Assembly (NCBI GenBank): GCA_026261815.1
Contig: JAMPIT010000059.1
Coordinates: 20,570,001 to 20,634,000, forward strand
Direction of reading: 5' to 3'
Origin: Monarcha castaneiventris obscurior
Lineage: Eukaryota > Chordata > Aves > Passeriformes > Monarchidae
DNA: 64,000 nucleotides
Shown here: one piece after another, positions 24,584-35,940 of the stretch
Layout of the letters: every line of letters begins with the position of its first letter
Numbering within the stretch: the stretch's first letter is position 1
Notes under the pieces: generated by a model
Told to the model about the DNA's origin: nothing
Seen by the model: the letters and a program-made list of their open reading frames with translations, nothing else
Database searches by the model: none
Program-made: the position numbers and the translations under genes

Positions 24584-24590
24584 AAAAACA

Positions 24591-27149
24591 CCATAAGTGA
24601 AGAAGTTTAATCTAGTAGGCTAATAAGACTGGGGCTTGAAAGGGTCTTAAAGTGTTCTTCTCTACCAGATGCCAAGTCTGTTTATCTGCCTCTACTGGCT
24701 TTCCCCAATGAGATGCTGTTGTCATTGCATGCCAGTTAAACAATCTAAATTGTGCCCTTGATGAAACAGAAGCTATTTTTTCTGCAGTATCTTTATTTTG
24801 AAGGTATTTCTACTGTGTGCAAAATCGAAATATTTTGTCCCTGGTTAAATGAAAAGAACAGTTTCCTGTTTTTATCTGAACTGGAGCTGTATATAGGCAT
24901 TCGAAAAAATTACTCTTTTATCTTCAGTGTTAGAAAGAATGTTGCAATTATGAAAGTATCCAGGATAATCTCACATAAAGATTTAAGATCCTTTATACTG
25001 TGACCTTAAAACTTCTAAAGATGTTTTGGTTTATAGAAGAAAATTTCCAGTACATATGAAAACTAAGTGTTTGAATTCCTGCTATGTTGAAATATCTTGG
25101 ATCCCAGTTTCAGCTAGCTTTTCTGCTTCTATCTTCAGTCACTCTGTGCAATACAATATAATGTGATTATAAAACCTACTATGAAATCTCTACCTGGAAC
25201 TACTCTCTCAAATGAGATTGTGTGTTTACATTTATACTCAGCATGATAGAATGAATCAACAAATATATTAAACAATAACTCTGATTATCAGTGGTACACA
25301 ATCATAGTTCATGACTTTCATAATCCAGACCTATTTGAACTGGTAAGTGTAGTTTTTTCTGTTCTGTTATTCCTTGTGTGTATTAATTTCTGCAGCTCCA
25401 AGATAAAGCCCCGATCTTGTAAACAGTTGTATGCGTGCTTAGCTTTAATACTAGCCTGTGTTTACATTGACTAATGCCCTAATGTACATGAAATGGATTA
25501 AGATAATGCAAATGGATTTTTTAACTGTTTCAATCTGGAGTCTTACACATGCGAACTACACTTCATGCAGTCTTGATATCTTTCTAGAAAAAGCTGAAAT
25601 ATATTTTTGTTCATTAGACTTAGAAATTTCTTTTTTCTTCACTACTAATAGAAGATAAAAAACTATGAATGGGTTTTATAAAATAAAGAAGCCATGAGGT
25701 ACAAAAGCATGCAAAAGCTCTTTCAAAAGGATGGAATATCAGATATTGCTGGTAACAAGATGACCATATTTAAAAATAAAGTGGTGTTTGGCAAATAGGA
25801 AGATAGGAAAAAACAACTAACACTTTTTGAGAAAGTTAGAAAGCTGTTATTTTCAGGATTACAAGAGCTAAAATACATTTAATGAGATGTTGAAGAAAAA
25901 TAAGAATCATCTTGGGCATAGATATGAACTGTGTGTCTTTCAGGAATCTGCATTAAAAAAATGGGAATTTGTTGAAACCATGAAAGAAATTACTGTTTTA
26001 GTCCAGGCAAGACAAAATGAAATAATGGATGAAGATCTTAGCTGAAGTAGGATTGAAGTATATCATTATAATGTCTATGATTTTTATGTCTGTGAGGACC
26101 TTAGGACTGTATTTATATTAACAATACCTTTCTTTGAAATGAATAATCTATGTTCTTGAAACCATGTGCCCTCACAAAATTCTTTCCTATCAGAACTGGT
26201 ACAAAAGAAATATCTCACTGGTACCAAAAACATTGTTCCTGCTTCTGTGTTTCCTCACTTAGGGACATAAAGTGGACTGTGAATCAAAGTAAATGTTCTG
26301 GTATCTTATTTCCTGGCATAGTCTCTGATGACAGGAGGTATATTTAATATGTAGCCAAAATCCAGAGACCCCATTTTCATTCTTAGCGTGTTAGAGGACA
26401 TTGTTGTGTTGATTGTGTAACACGGGTAGGCCCATGTAAGCATCCATTATTTTATTGCAGACACTTACCTCATGCATTACTGCTGACAATCCCAGTACAT
26501 TTTTTGTTAAAAAGTTATATAAATGCTCCCCTTTTTTGTAATTATTAATTCAAATGTTATATCTTCAGAATTGGTCTTAGTTGGATGTGACATTCTTCTC
26601 TTTGGTAATGAACAATTGCAAGCTTTTTTGCATCTTACAGGGTCAGGAATGGTTCAGTATGGTTGGAACATGCAGTAGATTATATCATTTATACCTGGGT
26701 ACTGATTTTGTCTGACATTTTAAGAACATACTGATTATTGATTTCTTGGAAAATGCGTTAGCACATCATCCTTCTCACTGCTTATTTTGTGGGCCTTTTT
26801 TGTGTCAAGTACAAAATGGTCTAATTATTTTTGCATTAAAAAGAGTTGACTTATTTCCATTTTCACTTGGAGAAATAAGAAGAAAGCTCACAATACTGAT
26901 AAAGCCAATAGAGTCATGCTAATATATCCCAAGCATGATCTGACTATTCTGGTTTTACAATATTTGCTCTTAATTATTCATGGTACATATGCTCCAGTAA
27001 AACCTTGTGCCAGCCATCATCAGCATTTGTGTTTTATGTTAATAGGTGATTTTACCTTGTGACTCTTCTTAATGAGACTGGTGAATGACTGGTAGTCTTA
27101 AAAATCTAATGAGACCATTGAAAAACAATAGCTTTGATTTCTTTGTCAG
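24591..27149. other. Unannotated intron sequence
   Basis: AT-rich, with no recognisable gene or repeat. Confidence 0.55.
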
Positions 27150-27425
27150 GAACTTTAGTGATAGGACAAGGTATAATTGGTACAAATTGAAAGAGGAGAA
27201 ATTTAGCTTACATATTAGGAAGAAAATTTGTTGCTGTAAGGATAGTGAGACGCAAAACAGGCTGCCCAGGGAGGTTGTCACTGCCCCATCCCTGGCAGTG
27301 TTCAAAGCCAGGTTGGGCAAGGCCTTGAGCAGCCTGATCTGGTGGGAGGTGTCCCTGCCCAGGCCAGGGGGATTGGGAACAGATGATCTTTAAGGTCTAT
27401 TCCTTTAATGCTATGATTTTAATAT
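27150..27425 (+). mobile_element. CR1 LINE 3' fragment (sense)
   Basis: The + strand translation contains LPREVVTAPSLAVFKARLGK, the C-terminal end of CR1 ORF2, preceded by FSLHIRKKI. It continues into the CR1 3' untranslated part (GAACAGATGATCTTTAAGGT, then ATGCTATGATTTT). It is 5'-truncated, as is typical. Confidence 0.9.
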
Positions 27426-29384
27426 TCAGAGGGGTTTTGTAGCTCAGTATTAAGATACATATACCTTTAGCTTTTCACTTTGTTATTTCTTGTTTCACTG
27501 ATGTAAAGATAATAAATAGTGTTGTGTTTATGCTTTTGCCAAATTATCTAATACAGAATACGTTTGGAATTGATACCTCTAACATAATGAAAGTCTTCTG
27601 CTCGGCAAGGAGCAGTGATTTTAGCTGCTATCACTGCATGTTGATGAAGAAACCTTGTTATTTTGGGATGCGCATCCCAGGGGGTAGGAGTGGGATGTCA
27701 TACTGACAGAAATCTAGCTTATGTGTTAAATGATAAGTATTACAGCAGTGCAAGCTGCAGCTGAATCAAACCTTTTTCGCAGCTATGAAGTCATGATTTC
27801 GTGCCAAGTTGTTGGCTTGACTGCTTTGTCAATAGCAATAAAGTATTATTTGTTCTCTCTTTCATTTGGCTACACTTTTGCTTAATTTTGAAAAATATCT
27901 TCTACAATTAATTTTAAAAGAATGTATTCAATACTTTTTACACTTGAATAGGTCATGTGTCTCTTGTTTAGTTCATCCAAATTATATCAGCAGTTAGCAT
28001 AGCCATGAGTAAAACCACAGGACACTGCAGTTGAGCCTAAAAAAGATTGGTCCTTCCAATGTTGATAATTTAGCATTAAGGGAATTATTTATTTTGTTTT
28101 ATTGCAGGATTAGTTGGGAAAAGGGTGGGAGAAGCTAATGTCAAACTGATTTTTTTCAATAGCATTCTTCAGTGGGGGACAAAAAATTGTTCAATCATTT
28201 GTTCAGAGCCTGTGACACCAAGTATATGATTAGTTTTGGTGCATTAATGATAAAGTTGAGAAATTGAGGACTGGAATAACAAAGCTGCCAATAGAAAGGT
28301 GATGATTTCTCCATTTTATCTAGTAGGCAATTATGTAGAAGATGGAATTTCATATTCCCCTTTGCTTAAGGTTTCAAGCCTATACTTTGCACATGAAAAA
28401 AATCATTAAAATGGCCAGAATGTTATTGTTTAGCTGCACTTTCAGATTGAAAAAATGGAAGTGGCAATGATTGTTTTTGCCAGAAAAGAAGGAAAATATT
28501 CTTCATTGCAATGTTATTGTTTTGATATTCTTAGAAAGAAAGGTTTTAATTCAATTTTGAAATTATTTTATCTAAAAGTTTGTTTACTAAAGTTTATTTG
28601 CTATTTAATTTGATTTACCAGTTTCCCATACAGACTAGAACAGTTTTAACAGCAACAAATACTCTGTAATTGGTGACTGAAATATACCCATGAGATGGAA
28701 GTCCTAATTCAGCTGCCCTTATTACCTTCTATAAATGAACTGTTTTATATTGAAGGGTAAAGGTGGGGTTGTTTTCTCCTTTGTTAATAAGCTCTTCTCT
28801 GAAAAGGACATTTGTGGCATTATAAGCAACTCTCCTGCTTCTAGAACCTTTTGTTATTATTACAGTGGGTATATGCTATATTTTTTGTATTCAGGAAGAG
28901 TAGCCAAATATCTAATATTAATTAAATTGAAATATTTACATTTAAAATGAACTCTTTAATAGAAATGTTTTAAATTATTTAAACAACACTGAAATGAGTG
29001 GTGAGTTATTAATAATTTATTTGACACAACTGTAATCAGACAGCAAACTGGAAAACTTTTTTTTTAAATCAAGTTTAAAAAAAAGTATTGTGACAAGGAA
29101 CTGCAAATATATTAATTATTTTAAAGCCTTCTCAGAAAAAGATCCGGTCTTTATTTGGTGACTATATTTGCTTTGTATCCTTAATGGAATTGTTTCCCAA
29201 TGAGTAATGCCTGTAAAATTTCAGAGTAGAGTTCCTTAAAAATATATCTCTAGAGAAAACATTTCTTCTGAAAAGTTACCCACCTCAGGCATTTGTGGGA
29301 GTGGGGTCATGAAAGCTGCTGATGGAAAAATAGACTGGGCAGTCAAAGGAAGGAGAAAGGGGCGCAGACAAGTGTGGGAACAGC
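27426..29384. other. Unannotated AT-rich intron sequence
   Basis: No gene or repeat recognised. Confidence 0.55.
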
Positions 29385-29768
29385 GACTGTTTGTGGACAC
29401 TGAAATTGTAAGGGATCAGCTGCATCAAATGAATGTTCACAAGTCCATGTGTCCACTGTCTGGACACGTGCCTTTTATCATGTGCCTTTTGATACTGTCC
29501 TTCACAGTATCCTTCTGTAGAAGTTGCCCAGCTGTGGGATGAGTGAGTTCACAGTGCAATGAGGGAAGAACAGGCTGAAGGACAGAGCTCAAAGGGTTGT
29601 GGTGAATGGGGTTACATCTGGCTGGTGACCTATGATGTTCCTCAGGTGCAATTCTAGGGCCAATCCTGTATGATCTGTTTATCAATGATCTGGAGGAAGG
29701 AGTTGACTGCACCTTTAGCAAGTTTTCTGATGATGCCAAAGTGAGAGGTGCTGTTGACTCTCTTGAGG
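29385..29768 (+). mobile_element. CR1 LINE reverse-transcriptase fragment (sense)
   Basis: The + strand, with frame breaks, encodes DQLHQMNVHKSM, then PFDTVLHSILL (the CR1 AFDTV motif), then GAILGPILYDLFINDLEEG and CTFSKFSDDAKVRG. The last is the RT catalytic box, normally FADD, here FSDD. This is the RT region missing from the larger CR1 at 21.6-24.6 kb. It stops abruptly at about 29768, where an antisense CR1 piece starts. Confidence 0.88.
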
Positions 29769-29876
29769 GGCAGGAGGCTAAACACTCCCAGCCTGTCCTC
29801 ACAGGAGAGGCGCTTCAGTCCTCTGATAGTTTTGCAGTCTTCTTTTGAACCCACTCCAAAAGTTCCACAGCTGGAT
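29769..29876 (-). mobile_element. CR1 LINE fragment (antisense) abutting the sense fragment
   Basis: The minus strand reads LLEWVQKKTAKLSED and then PVRTGWECLAS, matching the ORF2 region downstream of the RT (usual form ELLERVQRRATKMIRGLEHL). It directly abuts the sense RT fragment, giving opposed orientations with no visible spacer. Confidence 0.75.
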
Positions 29877-30960
29877 GCAGTACTTCATAAAAAAGTCATA
29901 GCCATCATAAATTAGTAAATTACTGGGAAATAAATCTTCATAAACTATCTTTATTCTTTATAATACAGTCAAAAAATGATATATTAAATTTGCTGTATTT
30001 CTTAGCTTCTGTCATTAACCCATTTTCTGGACTGCAAAATGCAAGAAATCCTAAGATTTTGTTTCATGAAAGATGTGCTATTTCAAGTTATGAATTTAGT
30101 AGTCCCTAGAATCAAAGCATTTTTAAGAAAATACAGTTTTGAAATTTTGGTTCTCAATAATAGGATTGTACTGCACTAATTCATGTAAATAGAAAAATGT
30201 GGATAGAAAGAGTACAATTTATTTATATTTTGAATTCAATATCCCTTCACACTCTGATTTAAACCTCCAGCCAAATTAATTTCTTTCTGATTAAACTGGT
30301 GCTGTCTTTTGCACTGATTATTGACAGAGTGAAGACTTAAATACATGTGAACTAAATAAGCAAATCCATTAAACAAAATTAATAACTGTTTGCTGTGTTT
30401 AAGTCCTATATAATAACTCCGCTATGTTTATTGTAATTTTTTGCTGCATTTTTATTCTCAACTGCTTCTGTACCAGCTTCTGCTGCTTCTGGAAAACAAA
30501 GTTCCTGGGTTATCATTTCACAAGTAGCAGCTACCCAAGGGAAACAGCTAGATTAAATCGTCTGTACAGATTGTCCTCTGTTTCTAGTATTCTAGTGCTC
30601 TAGTGTTCTTTATTTGGCCATTTGTGACATCTAAACCTTCAGTTATTGTCTCATTTTGTGTATGTGTGCATTTCTTTATCTTGTAGCTCATTCTTTTTTT
30701 TACATTACTATAAAACTTTACAGAGTTTTTGATTCCTGAGTGAATGGAATTGAAAATCTATGTAAATCTTGCCTTTGACACAAGTTGCCATAATCTCTTA
30801 GAACTGAACTTACCTCTCAGACCTAAGCCTGTATTTTATTAGATATATTTTATTTGATTTTACTTGAACCATGAATACATGAATAATTCAGTCTTTACTA
30901 AGAAGATGCAAAATAGAAAAACCTATTGAACAAAGCAGTCTTAAGTAATCAAGATACTAT
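29877..30960. other. Unannotated AT-rich intron sequence
   Basis: No gene or repeat recognised. Confidence 0.55.
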
Positions 30961-30964
30961 AAAA

Positions 30965-31310
30965 CCCTTCTGGTTTAGTGGTACATCTAACCCAGTATCC
31001 TGCCTCTGACAAGGTCAGTAGGGATGACAGTGTCAGTAGAGTAACCTGGGCACCTTTTGCTCCTGTACTTTCCAGCATCCAGAATGGTTGCATTAGAGTT
31101 GTAAGGGTTTGTCACCTTGCCTAGCCTTTACACTACCTTTTATGAATCTATTGTCTGTAACTTTGGCCGTTTCTGAACTTGCTAGTACTGTTCTGTGGTA
31201 ATGAGTTCCAAAAGTTCACTACCTGCATTTTAATTTCTACCTCTTTCAAACCAGCCTCTCTTAGGAGTTTCATTTGTTGTCTTCAATTATAATGTTGTTG
31301 AATTTGCTGA
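30965..31310 (-). mobile_element. Probable ancient CR1/L3-like LINE remnant (antisense)
   Basis: Words such as GGTACATCTAACCCAGTATC, CTGCCTCTGACA, GTAATGAGTTCCA and GTTTCATTTGTTGTC follow the order seen in old CR1/L3-type elements of reptiles and birds, in antisense. Divergence is high, which makes it older than the other CR1 pieces here. The assignment needs a profile search. Confidence 0.45.
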
Positions 31311-34300
31311 ATAACAGTTAAGTGTTTATTTTATCTTACATTTTCTTATCCAGAAGAACTTACTGTTATCTTCTGACTTTGAGGTTTCACTGAACACTCC
31401 TTTGTCTTTGATAGAAATACTGAATAATAAGACAATAAAAGAAAGCAAACAAAATGATGTAGCAATCCTAGTTTTCTTGCAGCAAAATGCATTAGCTTCC
31501 TCATTCATAAACCTTGAGTGTATCTTCCTGCAGTTCTCAGTCAATAGATCAAAGAATGTGAGCCTCTCTGGTTCCTCCTTGTAAAGTACTTACACTAAAC
31601 AATCAATCTACAGGTTCATTTCTGTTCCTGACTTAACTCCGCTTGGACTGTAAGATATGTGTTTTTATACTTGAAGGCCAGAATTTCTAGGTACTTAAGA
31701 TGTGGACCCATTAGGATTTAATGGGTGGCACAATGTCATCATCCCTTCTATTCTTAATACACATCCAAATGTGTTGAACATTTCATTCTTTTTTTCAGTT
31801 GCCATTATTCCTGTGATCTAAATCTGCCAGCATTAACTAAAACCTTTGTTTTCCTTATTTTTAACCACCAGTATGCACAGACAAAGTTTAGGTTATTTTT
31901 CTCTAGTGTATTACTGTACCTTTCTCTACGGTAAATCTCATCTTTCACCTTTCTGACCAGTTTTTTTTTTTTAAGATTTTTATAGAATTTCTTGCAGGAG
32001 TTGGTGTTCTGTGAACTTTTTATTTTCCAATGCCAGCAGCTTGGCTCCATTACTATTAAATTATAGCTTGATGGGTCTGTCCAGGTTTCTCTTGTCTCAA
32101 AAGATTCCCTGGTTCCTGTTTGCAAAATTCTTCCTCTCTACACTGCATTATCATCTGCATAGTGAGATCATAAGTCCCTACCTGCATCTCAGGTTTTATA
32201 TATCAACCTGGCAGTTTTCCACGGAGACCCTGGACTTGAGTTTCCTTGCCATGAAGCCATGAGCAATCCACCACAGCATCCCTCTTGCACTTTTCTACAT
32301 CCCTGACAGCAACATGAAGTATGCTTACTGGGTCCTCCCTTTTACCTCCCAGCTCTCTTGACAAACTAGGAGACCAGTGTAGCGTTTATACCAAGCATTA
32401 CACCTACACAGCCAACTTGTAACCTCTCAGATGCCACAAAAGTAATTACCTATGTATATAATAGTTAAATCTTTCCACTGCCACTATGTGCCTCTTTTTA
32501 TTTCTCTGAAGTGCTTCTCTATGGAGGGAACAATCTGCATGAAAAAAAAGAATATAAATTTCAGTGTCAGAGCAGGTCTTGACCACTGGGTTAATCCCTT
32601 TTTCTCCGCTAGGTACCCTCAGTTGCTGAGAGTCCTGTACTCTGTGGTAAGAACTTTGGTTCACTGCTGCTGTAGAAGAGAAATTGTTCAACTGTATTCC
32701 TGCAAACCTCATCTATTGACCTTCCAGGTTTTCTTAGCTGTTCCAGGGAGGTATGATAGCAACAGATGCTGTTGAGTAACCATGGTTAGGATGTTGGGTC
32801 TTTATATGATTTGCAGTACATCAGCAAAAACTTACCAGTGGATTGAAGAAGTTGTGTAATGACCACTGAATATTGCTTAATACTGACAAACAGAGTGGGA
32901 AATGATGGAGAGAATGGACCCTGACAGAGTGATCTGAAACACTTGAGAAATTGACATAGGATAAAGTACCTTTGAATGTAAATACTGTTCAAATACACTT
33001 TTCTTTGTCTAAGCTAGTCAGCCTTTTATGTTTTGGGGAAATGGGAATTTCTGTGACTTCTCATTTCATTGAAACATCTAAAGAATCCTAGCACTATCTA
33101 GTTCTCTTAGTTAGTTTGATAGAAAATCTAGACAACCAGCTCATGCTTAGTTATCACAGGTATTTAAAGTTAAATCAGATGAGTGCACAAATGCCCAGTT
33201 AACATGGAGAGGAGAATTACATTAGGCTGTAGCATGCATTGGTCCATACCTTGTTTTGGTAACAGGTGTATTATCATATGAATGACTGAAGTATATTTTT
33301 CATTTCAAAATTTGGTGAAGAAATACAAACCCTATTTATAAAAAAATGCTTCAGAGATATAACTTGGAACAGCCCACAGACTTTATCCCTTAACAATCTT
33401 TAATGAGTTCTTTAAAAAAAAACCAAAAAAACTTCCTTATAGATTACGTTTTTCTGGATCTCAAGGAATGGATATCCAGCCTGCTTTTTTTAGCAAACTA
33501 AGCTCATAGTTTCTCTTTTTCCATGGCTTTTCTACAACTTTATAGCTCATCTTTCTACACTTTTAGAAATTTTAGTATGACCTAGATGATAACCAAACTA
33601 AATAATTTCATTTAATAATTTAGCTGAGAACTGCTTGCCTCTTCCACATTTACTTATTTTACATAGAAAAATGTATACTTTTGAAAGGCTTTAGAAAATG
33701 CCTATTAGCAATGCCAAAGGAAAAAATGTTTAAAAGCTTAAAATTGTTCTCTTTCATGCCCAAGTTGCTTAATCTGTGGAACATTGAAATCCTCAAAAAC
33801 ATAAATCTTCCAATTTTTTGCTCTGAATCCCTTTTTCCTTCTCTTATAGAAAGTTTTTCTTCTGAAATTGTTATTTATATATGTTCATCTAGTTAAATAT
33901 ATCCTTCTGTGTCTTAGGAACTGGGTCTTGACACCTTTCATGGTTAGGTGAGGGAAATGAGTACTTGTGTCACTTTTTGCCCCATTGGTAAGTCTACGGC
34001 ATCCCAAAAGTAGTTCTCTTCATCAGTTGAGGTATTTCATTGGTTAGGAGATGGCATGAATACCTATCTGAATGAGAACATTGAAGTTACCTCTTATCAC
34101 ACCTGTATAAATATCTTCCACGATGCTACATTTTAGTAATAAACTTCTAAGTTGAAATTTAGTGTTTGAAACAAAAAACACATAATCAGTACTGTATATA
34201 ATACAGAGGTTACAAAACATTAACTTAGTAGAAACTTAGAATATAATGGTGATTGAAGGATATTTAGGGCACTGTTGCCAGTGATACATAGTAACACTTC

Positions 34301-34735
34301 CTCTAACAAAATCTTTCATTAAATGACTATAAGACCCATTAAAATAATCTTTCTACTTTGTTTGACCTTGGTGTATCCTCAGCTTGAGTCTTGTACTCGG
34401 TTCTTGGTAGTCAAAAAATTATGGAGTCTAGAAGGGTCCAGCAAAGCTAACAAGTATGATAAAGACTTTGGGAAAATTTGCTGAAAAGATATATTGAGAG
34501 CCTTGTCCTTGTTTGCTAAGAAGAAAGTGATTGGGAAAATATCATAAGAGTCCACAAATACCCAAAAAAGAATTGTAGCAAAAGGAAAATTGCTTTCTGT
34601 ATCTGTTGCATATGGAAGTGTTAATTAGTGTGGATTGCCAGATTTCATATTATGTCATCCTTTATTTAGATTAGCTTAGCTATAATGAAGATTTCTTTTT
34701 GTTTTTTTTTTTTTGCAATGAGGTTGATAGAACAC
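31311..34735. other. Unannotated intron sequence
   Basis: No gene recognised. Weak old-repeat character in 31700-32420 cannot be resolved by eye. A T-run lies at 34702-34714. Confidence 0.5.
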
Positions 34736-34900
34736 TGACACAGGTTGCACAGACAGGTGCTGGATGCCCCATCCCTGGAAACATTCAAGGTTAGGTTGGA
34801 CAGGATCTGGATGAAGATGTCCCTACTCATTTCATGGAGTTTGGACTAGATGACCTTCAAAATGTCCATTCCAATCCAAGCTGTTCTATGGTTCTATGAG
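34736..34900 (+). mobile_element. CR1 LINE 3' end (sense)
   Basis: The segment carries GATGCCCCATCCCTGGAAAC, AGGTTGGACAGGATCTGGAT, TTTGGACTAGATGACCTTCA and the terminal octamer repeat TTCTATGGTTCTATGAG. This is a complete CR1 3' terminus with a 5' truncation. Confidence 0.93.
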
Positions 34901-34909
34901 TTTAAAATA

Positions 34910-34985
34910 GGCAAAAACCACAAACAAACAAACAAACAAACAAACACACACAAGAAAAGAAAAACAAAAATCAAATAAATAAAAA
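34910..34985. repeat. (CAAA)n microsatellite and A-rich tract
   Basis: Seven or so CAAA units (34918-34945) are followed by CA repeats and A-rich sequence. They lie directly after the CR1 3' terminus at 34900. Confidence 0.93.
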
Positions 34986-35303
34986 TTCAAAACCAGCCCC
35001 TGTAACACCTTAGGTTTTACAGGGAAGAGAAAATCCTCTCAGCCAAATGGTACCCAAGTTATCCATATTATTCCAAAGGGTTTGGAACCTTTTACCACTG
35101 AAGTTTCTATGATCAGGTCAAATAACCTCTGGTAAGAATGCTTGATATGTGATTCTTGAATTTTCATGTGGGAACATGGGACCTGACAGATCTGTGGTGG
35201 TGAGGGCTTCAGTGTGAGGCTGCAGCTGGGAAGATTGAACTCCCTATGTCAGGGCTGCTTCCAGCACGGAAGACAAACCTTCACCTGCTCTGTTGGTCCA
35301 AGG
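34986..35303. other. Unannotated intron sequence between the microsatellite and the mini-LTR
   Basis: Mixed composition, GC-richer from about 35160. No gene or repeat recognised. Confidence 0.5.
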
Positions 35304-35415
35304 TGTCATGGTTTCAACCCAGCTGGCAACCAAGCAATGCTCAGCTGCTTCAAGACATAGCCCCATGTTAGCTACCATGACAAAAATTTACTGTGCCCCA
35401 GATTAAACCAGCACA
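35304..35415 (-). mobile_element. Miniature LTR: internally deleted copy of the 12.6-kb LTR type
   Basis: The segment starts TGTCATGGTTTCAACCCAGC and ends TTAAACCAGCACA, the two expected ends of the same LTR type as 12630-13176. It is only 112 bp long instead of roughly 550. The join lies near CTGCTTCAAGACATAGCCCC, where left-end sequence passes directly into the right-end part. Flanks are CAAGG on the left (35299-35303) and CAAGC on the right (35416-35420), a possible 5-bp target duplication with one change. Transcriptional orientation of the family is the minus strand. Confidence 0.78.
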
Positions 35416-35444
35416 CAAGCTCAAATTGATGCTAGTGGGGGAAC

Positions 35445-35812
35445 TGCAGAGCAAGCTACCTATCTGAAGCTGTTTATCCTGGAGAAAAGAAAGCTGAGGG
35501 GAGACTTTGTCACTCTCTACAACTACCTGAAAGAAGGTTGTAACTGTGTGAGTCTGTCTCTTCTTCCAAGTAACAAAAAATAGAACAAAAGGAAATGGCC
35601 TCAAGTTGCACAAGGGGAGGTTTAGATTGGATATTAAGAAAAATTTCTTCACTGAAAGGGCCACCAAGCATTAAGTCACCATCTCCAGATGTATTTAAAA
35701 ACATGTAGGCATGGCACTTTGGGACATGGTTAAGCGGTGGACTCGGCAGCGCTGCCTTCATGGTTGAACTTGATGTTCTTAGAGGTCTTTTCCAACCAAA
35801 ATGATTCTGTGT
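35445..35812 (+). mobile_element. CR1 LINE 3' fragment (sense)
   Basis: The segment includes CTGGAGAAAAGAAAGCTGAG, CTCTCTACAACTACCTGAA, TTGGATATTAAGAAAAATTT and a decayed 3' end with GAGGTCTTTTCCAACC and ATGATTCTGTG. It lies only about 30 bp to the right of the mini-LTR. Confidence 0.9.
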
Positions 35813-35910
35813 TTTCAGTACTTGCAGAATAAAGGAGTAGTGAGTAGCAAAGAGGCATTCTGCTACAAATGTAAAAAAAAACAATAGTTGCAACGTGGAA
35901 ACTTTGAAGA

Positions 35911-35940
35911 AATATATATATATATGTATATGCATATATG
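35911..35940. repeat. (TA)n/TG microsatellite
   Basis: Alternating AT with TATG interruptions. Confidence 0.9.

Larger units (their letters stand above)
21605..24590 (-). mobile_element. Long minus-strand CR1 LINE with internal loss of the reverse transcriptase
   Basis: Reading down the minus strand from about 24590, the element keeps remains of ORF1, the ORF2 endonuclease, the endonuclease-RT linker, a trace of the RT entry, the RT C-terminal end and the 3' region with its terminal GAATCAT repeats (21605-21640). Landmarks in translation are VVVIGHSLLMG (ORF1), EYFYTNAHSMRNKQD (start of endonuclease), VLMWDFNLPEISWE (endonuclease), MTWEEYRDTACHCREKI (linker) and LTNRDMPKAQVSNAFFASVF (before RT). 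The sequence then jumps at about 22200-22270 to the region just after the RT palm, so most of the RT is gone. Frames are broken by stops and indels, so the copy is dead. At about 3.0 kb it is much longer than most CR1 pieces, which are 5'-truncated. Confidence 0.9.
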
